A DNA stretch of 41,127 nt from UBA940 sp031548515 (GCA_031548515.1 JAVBRB010000012.1:1-41127), one strand, 5' to 3'; positions 15,705 to 23,837 are shown, counted from the first letter of the stretch. The notes: generated from the letters alone by a model not told the origin. Made by a program: numbers and translations.

Positions 15705-17108
15705 CTATTCAAACAATTTGCCTACCATAGCGGCCGGATTCACCCATTTGTCGAACTCTTCGGCCGTGACGTACCCGAAGTCCACGGCCGCCTTGCGAAG
15801 CGTCGTGTTTTCACGGTATGCTTTCTGCGCTATTTCCGCCGCCTTGTAATACCCTATTTTAGTATTGAGCGCAGTAACGAGCATAAGCGACGAGTCGACG
15901 TGCTTCCGGATATTGTCTTCTATCGGCTCTATCCCGCGTGCGCAGCGCTCCTCGAAACTCAGGCAGCCCTCGCCTATCAACCTCGCGCTGTGCAGGAAAT
16001 TGCGAATGATAACAGGCTTGAAAACATTGAGTTCGAAATGTCCCGTCGCGCCTCCTATGCCGATAGCTACGTCGTTGCCCATCACCTGCACGCATATCAT
16101 CGTAAGCGCCTCGCACTGCGTGGGATTGACCTTGCCGGGCATTATCGACGATCCGGGTTCATTCTCGGGTATATGTATCTCGCCTATTCCCGCACGCGGC
16201 CCGGACGACAGCATGCGAACGTCGTTTGCGATCTTCATGAGGGCGACTGCCGCGGTTTTCAACGCACCGTGAGCCTCTACAATGGCGTCATGACTGGCCA
16301 AAGCTTCGAATTTATTGGGTGCCGTGACGAACGGAAGTCCCGTAAGTTCGGCGACCTTGGCCGCCACATTTTCAGAGAAACCTTCAGGAGTATTTATCCC
16401 CGTCCCGACCGCGGTTCCGCCCAAAGCAAGTTCTGAAAGGTGAGCCAGCGAATTGCCGATGGCATTCAGCGCATGATCGAGCTGCGCGACATATCCGCTC
16501 AGTTCCTGCCCCAGCGTAAGAGGCGTGGCGTCCATGAAATGCGTGCGGCCTATCTTAACCACGTTCATATATCGGCGGCTCTTTTCGGCCAGCGTGTCGC
16601 GCAAGGCCTTTATGCCGGGCATGGTCACATCGGCAAGCAGGCTTAACGCAGCGATATGCATCGCCGTAGGAAAAGTATCGTTCGAGGATTGCGACTTGTT
16701 GACATCGTCATTAGGCGAAAGGATTTTCTCCCTGTCGGACAGTTTGCCTCCCGAAAGCACATGGGCGCGGTTGGCGATCACTTCGTTGACATTCATATTG
16801 CTCTGGGTGCCGCTGCCGGTCTGCCACACCACCAGCGGGAACTGGTTGTCGAGCCGTCCGGTCAGTATTTCGTCGCAAACCGTAGCTATCAATCCGCACT
16901 TCTCACGCGAAAGCACTCCGGCGGCCATATTGGTCAGCGCAGCGGCTTTTTTAAGATAGGCGAACGCATGGATAACCTCGATGGGCATAATGTCGGTATC
17001 ACGCGCAATAGGAAAATTTTCGATACTGCGCTGGGTCTGCGCACCCCAGTAGGCATCGGCAGGCACCTGTATCTCGCCCATCGTATCTTTTTCAATCCTG
17101 TAATCCAT
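15705..17108 (-). CDS. fumC: Fumarate hydratase, class II
   Basis: A 467-aa iron-independent fumarase that interconverts fumarate and malate in the (partly reductive) TCA branch. The superfamily signature GSSIMPGKVNPTQCEA is present, as are SSNDTFPTAMHIAA and GRTHFMDATPLTLGQE. Length and N-terminus (RIEKDTMGEIQVPADAYWGA) match FumC. It is transcribed alone, convergent with the ACT gene and divergent from the sigma factor gene across 133 bases. Confidence 0.96.
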   Translation of the reverse strand: MDYRIEKDTMGEIQVPADAYWGAQTQRSIENFPIARDTDIMPIEVIHAFAYLKKAAALTNMAAGVLSREKCGLIATVCDEILTGRLDNQFPLVVWQTGSGTQSNMNVNEVIANRAHVLSGGKLSDREKILSPNDDVNKSQSSNDTFPTAMHIAALSLLADVTMPGIKALRDTLAEKSRRYMNVVKIGRTHFMDATPLTLGQELSGYVAQLDHALNAIGNSLAHLSELALGGTAVGTGINTPEGFSENVAAKVAELTGLPFVTAPNKFEALASHDAIVEAHGALKTAAVALMKIANDVRMLSSGPRAGIGEIHIPENEPGSSIMPGKVNPTQCEALTMICVQVMGNDVAIGIGGATGHFELNVFKPVIIRNFLHSARLIGEGCLSFEERCARGIEPIEDNIRKHVDSSLMLVTALNTKIGYYKAAEIAQKAYRENTTLRKAAVDFGYVTAEEFDKWVNPAAMVGKLFE

Positions 17109-17241
17109 GAATCAATTCGTTTTAGCAATCGCAAGGTAACAAAAATCCGGCCCGTTCCGAAAAAATCTTACGAAGTGATGTTATATTTACATCCGACAAT
17201 CCGTCATATAGCCAGAAAGCCCAAACAACATTCCTCAGAGA

Positions 17242-17736
17242 ATGGCGCAAAGAGAGTTCAACGACATATACCTCGAAATGCATGACCGTATCTACCGTCT
17301 GGCGGCCGGAATCACTGGCTGCCGCGAAGACGCCGAAGATATCGTACAGGACCTTTATGAAAGGTTGTGGCGAAAGCGGCTCTCAGTAATGGTACAGCGG
17401 AATCCTCACGGATATATCCTCGCAGCAGCGCGCAATCTCTGTCTCGACCGTCTGCGCGGGCGGAAACCCACCGCTGAAGCGTCACCGCTGTCAGCCTCGG
17501 AAAACAACGGCCTCCGGGAAGAAGAGAGGGACATCGGAAGCATAGCCGCCAGGCTGATAGCGGCGCTCCCGGAGAAGCAAAGGACGGTGATGCACCTGCG
17601 CGACGTCGAGTGCCTGGAGATAGAAGAAATTGCACAGGTGATGCATATAAAAGAGTCGGCCGTGAGGATGTCGCTGTCGCGTGCCCGGACAACCGTAAAG
17701 GAACAACTTGTAAAAATCGTGAACCATGGAATATAA
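17242..17736 (+). CDS. ECF-type RNA polymerase sigma factor
   Basis: A 164-aa sigma-70 family protein. Region 2 is at residues 8-75 (YLEMHDRIYRLAAG, REDAEDIVQDLYERLW) and region 4 at 105-160 (ALPEKQRTVMHLRDVECLE, EIAQVMHIKESAVRMSLSRA). Its stop codon overlaps the next start by 11 bases, as in sigma/anti-sigma pairs. A weak -7-like TATATTTA lies at 17182-17189. The regulon is unknown; the nearest candidates are the downstream exported DUF4252 genes. Confidence 0.9.
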   Translation: MAQREFNDIYLEMHDRIYRLAAGITGCREDAEDIVQDLYERLWRKRLSVMVQRNPHGYILAAARNLCLDRLRGRKPTAEASPLSASENNGLREEERDIGSIAARLIAALPEKQRTVMHLRDVECLEIEEIAQVMHIKESAVRMSLSRARTTVKEQLVKIVNHGI

Positions 17737-18244
17737 AGCCGAAAATATCAGACAGTTGGCCGAAAAATATCTCCGGGGGGAAACCTCCCTGGCGGAAGAG
17801 GCCGCACTGAGGGATTATTTCAACAACTGCGTCGAAATCCCGGCAGACCTTGCGGATTGCCGCCTTTTGTTCGGGCAAAACGCAGGAGCGTCGGCAGTAA
17901 GGTCACGTCGGGAACTCAAACTGCACGCTGGGCCTGTCCGCAAACCCCTGCACCGTTGGATGGCTGCGGCATCGGGCATCGCGGCGGCCGTTCTGGTGAC
18001 AGTATTCGTGACTATGGACTTCAACAGGTCGCAAGCAGACGGCAACATAGTGTGCTATGTGAACGGGCATCTTATCACCGACAGGCAGGCTGTCATGGAA
18101 TACACGCAGGAGGCTCTCGAAATTATCAACGCCAAACTCCAGGAACCGGTGGGGTATATTGCGCCCAAAACAGAAAATCCTTCCACAATGGAGCGCATCA
18201 ATGATATGTTAGATGCACTGACCGCAGAAACCGAAGAAAAATAA
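17726..18244 (+). CDS. Single-pass membrane protein, putative anti-sigma factor
   Basis: A 172-aa protein with an acidic N-terminal cytosolic part (residues 1-75, AEKYLRGETSLAEEAALRDY, the kind of segment seen in anti-sigma factors), one hydrophobic helix (about 78-96, WMAAASGIAAAVLVTVFVTM) and a short periplasmic C-terminus. The gene overlaps the sigma gene by 11 bases, so translation is probably coupled. I do not recognise a FecR or zinc-binding ZAS motif. The anti-sigma role is inferred from topology and position. Confidence 0.65.
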   Translation: MEYKAENIRQLAEKYLRGETSLAEEAALRDYFNNCVEIPADLADCRLLFGQNAGASAVRSRRELKLHAGPVRKPLHRWMAAASGIAAAVLVTVFVTMDFNRSQADGNIVCYVNGHLITDRQAVMEYTQEALEIINAKLQEPVGYIAPKTENPSTMERINDMLDALTAETEEK

Positions 18245-18253
18245 CATAAATAG

Positions 18254-18469
18254 ATGAAACAAGTATTATTATCAGTAATGGCGGTTCCGGTTATCCTTGG
18301 CTCTACAGCGCAGGAACCGCCTCCCGATACCAACTTCCTGCAGGACGGCGTAACAGCGCGAATCGGATTCCGCTATGTATACGTTTTCGGCAACTATGCG
18401 CTCGCAGAGATGTTCAAAGGCGGCCGCTGCCCGATGTTGACACCCTATACTTCCGGTCTCGGATTCTAA
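18254..18469 (+). CDS. Small exported protein of unknown function (71 aa)
   Basis: It has a plausible signal peptide (KQVLLSVMAVPVILGSTAQ) and a short mature part containing TARIGFRYVYVF and ending TSGLGF. It lies 9 bases after the putative anti-sigma gene and 21 before the first DUF4252 gene, so it is probably in the same operon. The aromatic alternation resembles a single barrel strand, so it could be a remnant of a larger outer-membrane protein, but no frameshifted continuation is apparent downstream. No family was recognised. Confidence 0.55.
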   Translation: MKQVLLSVMAVPVILGSTAQEPPPDTNFLQDGVTARIGFRYVYVFGNYALAEMFKGGRCPMLTPYTSGLGF

Positions 18470-18490
18470 CCTCTGAAAAACATGTCGGCC

Positions 18491-18985
18491 ATGAAAAAAA
18501 GGCATATAATCATAGTACTGGCGCTGGCAGCCCTGCCGTCACTGGCCTTTGCCCAGAACAAAGCCATAGAGGAACTTGCAGGGCAGTATTCCGACAGGGA
18601 TGGATTCTCGACCACAGTCATCAAAGGCGAAATTTCGACCAGCCTCGGGGAGTCGTTGCAGGTGCAGAACCTCGATATTTCAAAAATAATGAACGACATC
18701 TCGTCTATAATAATAGTCAAAGCAGACAATGCGGACAAACAATTCTCCGACGATGTGAAAAGCGCAGTCGCCGCAGGCAACTACTCCACTGTAATGTCTA
18801 TGTCGGCGGACGGGCAGACCATAAAATTCCTGGTCGCGGAAATCCCGGAAGAGAACAAAAAACAAAGTCCGAAAAGCGAATTTGTAATCATGATACTAGG
18901 CAAGGAGGACAACATGTTGGTGAGCATCGTGGGCAACTACAAGGTGAAACAGATATCGAAAACAGATGAAAGCAAAACAAAATAG
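18491..18985 (+). CDS. Exported DUF4252 protein, paralog 1
   Basis: A 164-aa secreted protein. The start at ATG 18491 puts KKRHIIIVLALAALPSLAFA directly at the N-terminus (an ATG three codons upstream is the alternative). The DUF4252 pattern is seen: AIEELAGQYSDRDGFSTTVI, then SSIIIVKADN, AAGNYSTVMSMSADG and FVIMILGKEDN. It is one of three related proteins within 5.3 kb. The family is limited to Bacteroidota and its function is unknown. It lies in the sigma-factor operon. Confidence 0.8.
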   Translation: MKKRHIIIVLALAALPSLAFAQNKAIEELAGQYSDRDGFSTTVIKGEISTSLGESLQVQNLDISKIMNDISSIIIVKADNADKQFSDDVKSAVAAGNYSTVMSMSADGQTIKFLVAEIPEENKKQSPKSEFVIMILGKEDNMLVSIVGNYKVKQISKTDESKTK

Positions 18986-19006
18986 GACATAAACTAAATC
19001 AAGAAA

Positions 19007-19468
19007 ATGAAAAAACTGATTCTGGCCATGATGCTCATCATCCCGATGGGGCTGGCCGCACAAAGCAAAAGTTTCGACGACCTTTTCGCCAAGTATGAAG
19101 GAACCGAAGGGTTCTTATGTATGAACCTCGCGGGGGATATGCTGAAGAGCATGCAGGTCAGTGAGGATACGGAGGAAATCCTCAAAGGAATCTCTTCTAT
19201 GGCGCTGATAGTAGCCGAAAAGTCTACCGAAGAATTCCGTAAAGACCTGAAAGCCACTGTAAAAAAAGGCGACTACAAATCCATCATGTCGCTTGATGCG
19301 GAAGGCAGCAAAGTCGAACTCTTTGTGGCTAAAAAAGATGCCGGGAAAGGCAATGACGAAGAAAAGGAAATGCTGCTGCTGGTGAGCGGTTCAGACGGAA
19401 CCGACGTGGCGATCAACATGATCGGCAAAGGCGATCCTGCGAAAATTATGGAAAGCGTCGATTTCTGA
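19007..19468 (+). CDS. Exported DUF4252 protein, paralog 2
   Basis: A 153-aa secreted protein with signal peptide KKLILAMMLIIPMGLAAQ and mature DUF4252 domain (SFDDLFAKYEGTEGFLCMNL, SSMALIVAEK, VKKGDYKSIMSLDAEGSKVE). It follows paralog 1 by 21 bases and ends at a strong terminator, closing the sigma operon. Its N-terminus closely resembles that of the third paralog at 22981 (KKLIIAILIALPLGLHAQ), consistent with local duplication. Confidence 0.82.
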   Translation: MKKLILAMMLIIPMGLAAQSKSFDDLFAKYEGTEGFLCMNLAGDMLKSMQVSEDTEEILKGISSMALIVAEKSTEEFRKDLKATVKKGDYKSIMSLDAEGSKVELFVAKKDAGKGNDEEKEMLLLVSGSDGTDVAINMIGKGDPAKIMESVDF

Positions 19469-19489
19469 CGACACGCCAGGCATACCGAG

Positions 19490-19521
19490 AACCTTATCCC
19501 GCATGGGGTAAGGTTTTTTGT
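19490..19521 (+). terminator. Rho-independent terminator ending the sigma/DUF4252 operon
   Basis: AACCTTATCCC (19490-19500) pairs with GGGGTAAGGTT (19505-19515; one G-T wobble), loop GCAT, followed by TTTTTG. Confidence 0.9.
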
Positions 19522-19608
19522 TTGTCAGCAGGAATCCGGCATATCGACAAAGTAGGTATATATACCGATTTTTAGCAGGAAGCAGAACAAATTGCCGAAA
19601 AAAGACGT

Positions 19609-19616
19609 TATCTTTG
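19609..19616 (+). promoter_or_regulatory. -7 element (TATCTTTG) of the metal-binding protein gene
   Basis: An exact TAnnTTTG match ending only 7 bases before the ATG at 19624, so transcription should begin at or just before the start codon. The -33 region shows no TTTG at the ideal distance. Confidence 0.65.
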
Positions 19617-19623
19617 TGAAGTT

Positions 19624-20157
19624 ATGAAACAAATCGCGTTCATACTGTTCTCGTTCATATGCCTGACGGCAGCAGTGCCGTCGTATGCGCACGCCGGCCA
19701 TGATGGAGAGAAGGATGCAAAAACGCATATGCAGGACCAGGTGGCTAAAGAACCAGGATGCACCTGTCATGGCTCCCTATGCCATTTTCTCCAGTATGAA
19801 ACCGCTGCATCTGAAGCAACTGCATCCGGTCACAATGAAGAAGAAGGCCACTGTCGCTCATGCGAATGCAGTCATCATACAGGGAACAGGCCGGCCGGAG
19901 TCGTTATTCAGCCTAAAGGATGGGATGAGGAGGACCAGAGGTATATCAATCCCTGTGTAAGGGACGCAGCAGACATCTTCAAAGATATCTTGCAGGTAAA
20001 AGCCGCAACAGCCGAAAGACCTGATAAGAGAGACGGTCTGCAAGCCAACCCGATATTTTCCATAAAATGGTATGCGACCGTCCTTTCGATGGAAGGCGAT
20101 GATGAAGACAGCGAAACCATATCGCTGCCGGCATCATCGGAGTCCCCAATACTGTGA
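19624..20157 (+). CDS. His/Cys-rich exported protein, putative metal binder
   Basis: A 177-aa protein with a signal peptide (KQIAFILFSFICLTAAVPSY, cleavage near AHA). The mature N-terminal half is rich in His, Cys and acidic residues: HAGHDGEKDAKTHM, CTCHGSLCHF, GHNEEEGHCRSCECSHHTG. The C-terminal half (WDEEDQRYINPCVRDAADIF) has no recognised motif. Similar short proteins sit next to metal TonB receptors in Bacteroidota. With the following receptor and HMA protein it suggests periplasmic handling of a soft metal such as copper; metal identity is an inference. Confidence 0.65.
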   Translation: MKQIAFILFSFICLTAAVPSYAHAGHDGEKDAKTHMQDQVAKEPGCTCHGSLCHFLQYETAASEATASGHNEEEGHCRSCECSHHTGNRPAGVVIQPKGWDEEDQRYINPCVRDAADIFKDILQVKAATAERPDKRDGLQANPIFSIKWYATVLSMEGDDEDSETISLPASSESPIL

Positions 20158-20208
20158 AACCGCCTGTATATATCTATTTCCAAGCAGGCATATTTCATCT
20201 TGCAACCG

Positions 20209-20240
20209 GGCTTTCCGATAACGGAAAGCCTTTTCATTTT
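20209..20240 (+). terminator. Intra-cluster terminator/attenuator before the TonB receptor
   Basis: GGCTTTCCG (20209-20217) pairs with CGGAAAGCC (20222-20230), loop ATAA, followed by TTTTCATTTTT. It lies 50 bases after the His/Cys-rich gene and 80 before the receptor gene, so either the two are separate units or read-through is partial. Confidence 0.85.
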
Positions 20241-20321
20241 TCCGCACGGCAACGTTTCCCACTTGAACGCGTATCGAAAGGCGATAGCGCAAAGAGAGTT
20301 ATAACATTGCACATTATCAAC

Positions 20322-22589
20322 ATGAAGAAAAAAATTATAACATACGCTTTATCAGTTGCGGCATGCCTGTGCATCGCATTACCCGTGCATGCCCAGAACA
20401 CGGTACGCGGCAAAATCATCGATGCCGACACGAAAGAGGCCCTCGCGGGAGCCACGGTGCGGCTTTCGGGAAGCACATCCGGAACCGCCGCCAATGCCTC
20501 CGGGGCTTTCTCTCTCAACATACCAAAGGATTCCGAAGGCTATATCGTCGCGAGCTATCTGGGCTATTCGCCGGACAGCATAGCCGTGTCTTCGGCCGGA
20601 CGCACAGTCGAATTCGCCCTGTCTCCTGACGTCACTGAAGCAGACGAGGTCATCGTGGTGGCATACCAGCAAGGAACCGTATTTTCAGGCAGTACGCTGC
20701 AAAAAACAGAGAGCATTTCGGGCGCAGGGCTGATGAAAATGGCCTGCTGCAACCTCTCGGAAAGCTTTGAGAACAGCGCCGCGGTGACTGTCGGATACAC
20801 GGATGCCGTTTCTGGCGCAAAACAGGTGCAGCTGCTGGGATTGGCGGGCGTATACAGCCAGATGCTGGCCGAGAACATACCCACCATGCGCGGACTCGCT
20901 TCGACTTACGGCTGGAGCTACTCGCCAGGCACATGGCTCAAATCGATACAGGTCTCGAAAGGAGCTTCATCCGTGGTCAACGGCTACGAGTCGATAACAG
21001 GCCAGATGAACCTCGAATTCCGCAAGCCTGAAAGTTCCGAACCCCTTTTCATAAACATCTACGGCGACGAATCGCTGCGCTTCGAGGCCAACATTGCGGC
21101 GGCCATTCCCGTGACGAAACGTCTGTGGACAGGACTGATGCTGCACGGATCGATAGAGAACAAGGAACACGACTATAACAAGGACGGTTTCCTCGACATG
21201 CCGCGCACGAAGCTGTTCAACGGCTACAACCGTTGGTTCTACATGAATCCTGAAAAGAACATAGAATCGCGTACCGGAATAAAATATATATGGGAAGACC
21301 GCATTGGCGGACAGGCGGATCCGACTGTCGGAGGTCCCAGCGACGGACTGCAGTATAAAACGTCTATCGGTAACCGCAACCTGACCGTCTACAACAAAAC
21401 CGGAATCGGGTTTAAAAACAAAGAGGGCCAGAGCCTCGGCCTCATCACCAGTTTTACACACCATGAGCAGGATTCGGCATTCGGCGAAAAAGATTTCGCC
21501 GGAACACAGAACAGCTTCTACTTCAACAGTCTTTTCAGTTCATGGATCGGCTCGCCGACCCACAGCTATGTAACCGGGGCGAGTTTCTCGTATGACAACT
21601 ACAACACGCGCTACAGGGATGACCTGAACGGGACTCTTTCCACCCCGCTCGACAGGGAGGAGATAGTTCCGGGCATCTACGCACAGTATACATATTCGCC
21701 CAGCCATAAGCTGACGCTGTTGGCCGGTTTGCGCGAAGACTGGAACAGCGCCTACGGCTGGCTTTTCACTCCGAGGGCCAATGTCCGCTATGAACCATGG
21801 GAGTTCATGGTCCTGAGGGCTTCGGCCGGACGCGGTTTCCGCTCGGCCAACGTCATCGCAGAGAACATCGGACTGATGGCATCGTCGCGCACGTTCGATG
21901 TGGATGCAATAAACAAGCTCGATATCGAGAGTGCATGGAACTTCGGCGGAAACATATCCTTCTACATCCCTATCTGGAGCCATCGCAAGGCCACTCTGAG
22001 CCTCGACTATTTCCATACGGCATTCGACAACCAGGTAGTGGTCGACACGGAGCGCGATACACGCAACGTGTATTTCTACAACCTTGCCGGACGCTCGTTC
22101 GCCGACGCGTGGCAAGCCGACCTGACATTCACGGCGGCCAAAGGACTCGATATCTATACCGCCTTCCGCTACAACGACACCGAAATAACCCTGAGTGACG
22201 GGCCGAATCATTACACCGTAGAGAAGCCGCTCACATCGCGCTATCGGGGACTCATCAATGTTTCGTATTCAACGAATTTCAAAAAATGGGTATTCGACTA
22301 CACGGCGCAGGCGAACGGTCCTTCGCGCCTGCCGAGCCTCGCAGGTTACGGCGCACCGGCCGAATATTCTCCGACTTTCTGGATACATTTTTTCCAGGTT
22401 ACGAAGAATACCAAACGGTTCGATATTTATGCCGGTGTGGAAAATATTTTCAACTACCGCCAGAAAAATCCGATAATAGACTGGCAGGACCCGTTTGCAG
22501 CGGATTTCGACTCTTCGCGCGTGTGGGGTCCGCTTATGGGACGGCGCATCTACGGCGGCATAAGACTGAGGATAGGCAAACTTCAATAA
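20322..22589 (+). CDS. TonB-dependent outer-membrane receptor, probably metal-related
   Basis: A 755-aa receptor. I start at ATG 20322, which gives signal peptide KKKIITYALSVAACLCIALP ending near HAQ; the frame is open upstream to 20154 across a terminator. Domains: carboxypeptidase-regulatory-like N-terminal domain (VRGKIIDADTKEALAGATV), plug (residues about 125-235, with QVQLLGLAGVYSQMLAENIP and VSKGASSVVNGYESITGQ), then a 22-strand-type barrel to the C-terminus (IYGGIRLRIGKL). A CC pair in the plug (KMACCNLSESF) is notable. No SusD partner is present, so this is not a polysaccharide system; the adjacent HMA and His/Cys-rich proteins point to a metal or metallophore. Confidence 0.85.
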   Translation: MKKKIITYALSVAACLCIALPVHAQNTVRGKIIDADTKEALAGATVRLSGSTSGTAANASGAFSLNIPKDSEGYIVASYLGYSPDSIAVSSAGRTVEFALSPDVTEADEVIVVAYQQGTVFSGSTLQKTESISGAGLMKMACCNLSESFENSAAVTVGYTDAVSGAKQVQLLGLAGVYSQMLAENIPTMRGLASTYGWSYSPGTWLKSIQVSKGASSVVNGYESITGQMNLEFRKPESSEPLFINIYGDESLRFEANIAAAIPVTKRLWTGLMLHGSIENKEHDYNKDGFLDMPRTKLFNGYNRWFYMNPEKNIESRTGIKYIWEDRIGGQADPTVGGPSDGLQYKTSIGNRNLTVYNKTGIGFKNKEGQSLGLITSFTHHEQDSAFGEKDFAGTQNSFYFNSLFSSWIGSPTHSYVTGASFSYDNYNTRYRDDLNGTLSTPLDREEIVPGIYAQYTYSPSHKLTLLAGLREDWNSAYGWLFTPRANVRYEPWEFMVLRASAGRGFRSANVIAENIGLMASSRTFDVDAINKLDIESAWNFGGNISFYIPIWSHRKATLSLDYFHTAFDNQVVVDTERDTRNVYFYNLAGRSFADAWQADLTFTAAKGLDIYTAFRYNDTEITLSDGPNHYTVEKPLTSRYRGLINVSYSTNFKKWVFDYTAQANGPSRLPSLAGYGAPAEYSPTFWIHFFQVTKNTKRFDIYAGVENIFNYRQKNPIIDWQDPFAADFDSSRVWGPLMGRRIYGGIRLRIGKLQ

Positions 22590-22603
22590 AAAATACTACT
22601 GCT

Positions 22604-22921
22604 ATGAAAACATTCAAAACACTGATGCTGTGCGCAGCAATCATCGTCGGATTCAACGCCTCGGCACAAACCGCCGACAAAAAGGCTAAAACGGAAACCG
22701 TAACGTTCAATGTGAGCATGGACTGCCACAGTTGCCAGGCCAAACTCGAGAAGAACATCCCGTGGGAGAAAGGAGTAAAGGACATGACGGTAGACCTCGA
22801 AAACAAAACGGTCACCATCAAATACGATCCCGCAAAGACCGATGAAGCCACGCTTAAAAAGGCTGTCGAAAAACTCGATTTCACTTGTGAGAAGGCCAAG
22901 GTCGTGCAGAAAAAGCAGTAA
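22604..22921 (+). CDS. Exported heavy-metal-associated (HMA) domain protein
   Basis: A 105-aa protein with a signal peptide (KTFKTLMLCAAIIVGFNAS) and one ferredoxin-like HMA domain. The metal site is Cys41 and Cys44 in MDCHSCQAKLE, followed by TIKYDPAKTDEATLKKAVE. Unlike the cytosolic CopZ it is exported, so it should act in the periplasm. The gene lies 14 bases after the receptor gene and is probably co-transcribed. Copper is the most likely ligand for an MxCxxC loop of this type, though mercury or other thiophilic metals are possible. Confidence 0.88.
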   Translation: MKTFKTLMLCAAIIVGFNASAQTADKKAKTETVTFNVSMDCHSCQAKLEKNIPWEKGVKDMTVDLENKTVTIKYDPAKTDEATLKKAVEKLDFTCEKAKVVQKKQ

Positions 22922-22947
22922 TAGGACGGAAATCTAAAAAGCTGTAT

Positions 22948-22955
22948 TATCTTTA
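22948..22955 (+). promoter_or_regulatory. Weak -7 element (TATCTTTA) before the acidic DUF4252-like gene
   Basis: Seven of eight positions match TAnnTTTG. It ends 25 bases before ATG 22981. Confidence 0.4.
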
Positions 22956-22980
22956 CGGTCGAATAAATTCAAAACCAGTT

Positions 22981-23778
22981 ATGAAGAAGCTTATCATCGC
23001 CATTTTGATCGCCCTTCCCTTAGGGCTTCACGCCCAAACCGGCGGGATCGACAAACTAATTAAAAAATACGAAACCCAGAAAGGCGTCATGGCCATCAAC
23101 CTCGAAGGCAACATCCTCGAAGGTATCATTTATTTCGTGCAGCAATTCGACGGCGGTAATGACTATTCGTCCGATTACGAAGAGCAGTATGTTTACGAAG
23201 ATGACGACAGCAGTGATGCAGAATCCGAAGAAGAGGCCGCCATCGACACTTACATCGTTGAAGGGGATGATGTTGTGGAGGAATACACCATCGCGGAAGC
23301 TGTTGTTGGGGAATACACCGTCGCGGAAGCTGTTGCGGAGGATGAAAATGAAGACGCGGAGTCCGACGAGTACGAATACATATACGGTGAAGAGGGTGAC
23401 TACGACTACGACGATAGTGATTATGATTTCGATTACAGCGATTATTACAATCCTTATTCCAGCTTGAGTAATTACCTCGGTATGTTCAAGGCCTATCTGG
23501 ACGGCCTTACATACATGAAAGCCATTGTATACGAAAATCCTTCAAAAAAATTCAGCAGGGAAGTCCAGAAGCAAATAGTCTCGAAAAAGCCGTATAAATG
23601 TGTTGTTTCAGTACAGGAAAACGATGGCGACATACGCCTGTACATTATAGACAACGAAGCGGAAGGCACCTGCGAATTGCTGGCCATAGTCAAGGAAGGA
23701 GACACTTACATCGTTGGCAACATTCTAGGCAACAGGGATTTCAAAGGTCTCATCAACACTCTTAAAGAATTAATGTAA
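22981..23778 (+). CDS. Exported DUF4252-like protein with large acidic insertion, paralog 3
   Basis: A 265-aa protein. Signal peptide KKLIIAILIALPLGLHAQ and the start GGIDKLIKKYETQKGVMAIN match paralog 2. Residues 57-160 are an insertion very rich in Asp, Glu and Tyr (DYSSDYEEQYVYEDDD, EGDYDYDDSDYDFDYSDYY), including a two-fold repeat of EYTIAEAV. The DUF4252 fold then resumes (LTYMKAIVYENPSKKFSREV, LYIIDNEAEG). The insertion could bind divalent cations or be an unstructured surface linker; this is inference. It follows the HMA gene by 59 bases and ends at a bidirectional terminator. Confidence 0.72.
   Translation: MKKLIIAILIALPLGLHAQTGGIDKLIKKYETQKGVMAINLEGNILEGIIYFVQQFDGGNDYSSDYEEQYVYEDDDSSDAESEEEAAIDTYIVEGDDVVEEYTIAEAVVGEYTVAEAVAEDENEDAESDEYEYIYGEEGDYDYDDSDYDFDYSDYYNPYSSLSNYLGMFKAYLDGLTYMKAIVYENPSKKFSREVQKQIVSKKPYKCVVSVQENDGDIRLYIIDNEAEGTCELLAIVKEGDTYIVGNILGNRDFKGLINTLKELM
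23281..23340 (+). repeat. 30-bp tandem repeat, two units, inside the acidic insertion
   Basis: Units 23281-23310 and 23311-23340 share GAATACACC, then TCGCGGAAGCTGTTG, with one change between the two blocks and differences only at the ends. In frame they encode EYTIAEAVVG and EYTVAEAVAE. This is a recent in-frame expansion of the insertion. Confidence 0.85.
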
Positions 23779-23805
23779 ACCACCTCCGCCAATGCGGAGT
23801 TCCTG

Positions 23806-23837
23806 AAAAGGTCGGCCCGGTCAAAGGCCGGCCTTTT
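23806..23837. terminator. Bidirectional terminator between convergent genes
   Basis: AAAAGGTCGGCC (23806-23817) pairs with GGCCGGCCTTTT (23826-23837) with one G-T wobble, flanked by A4 and T4. The distal arm overlaps the stop codon of the minus-strand gene that ends at 23836. Confidence 0.85.

Noticed and set aside
20154..20321. Upstream extension of the TonB receptor from GTG 20154
   Set aside because: It crosses a Rho-independent terminator and would bury the signal peptide; ATG 20322 fits.
23281..23340. Possible CRISPR-like direct repeat
   Set aside because: Only two adjacent units without spacers, in frame inside a coding gene.
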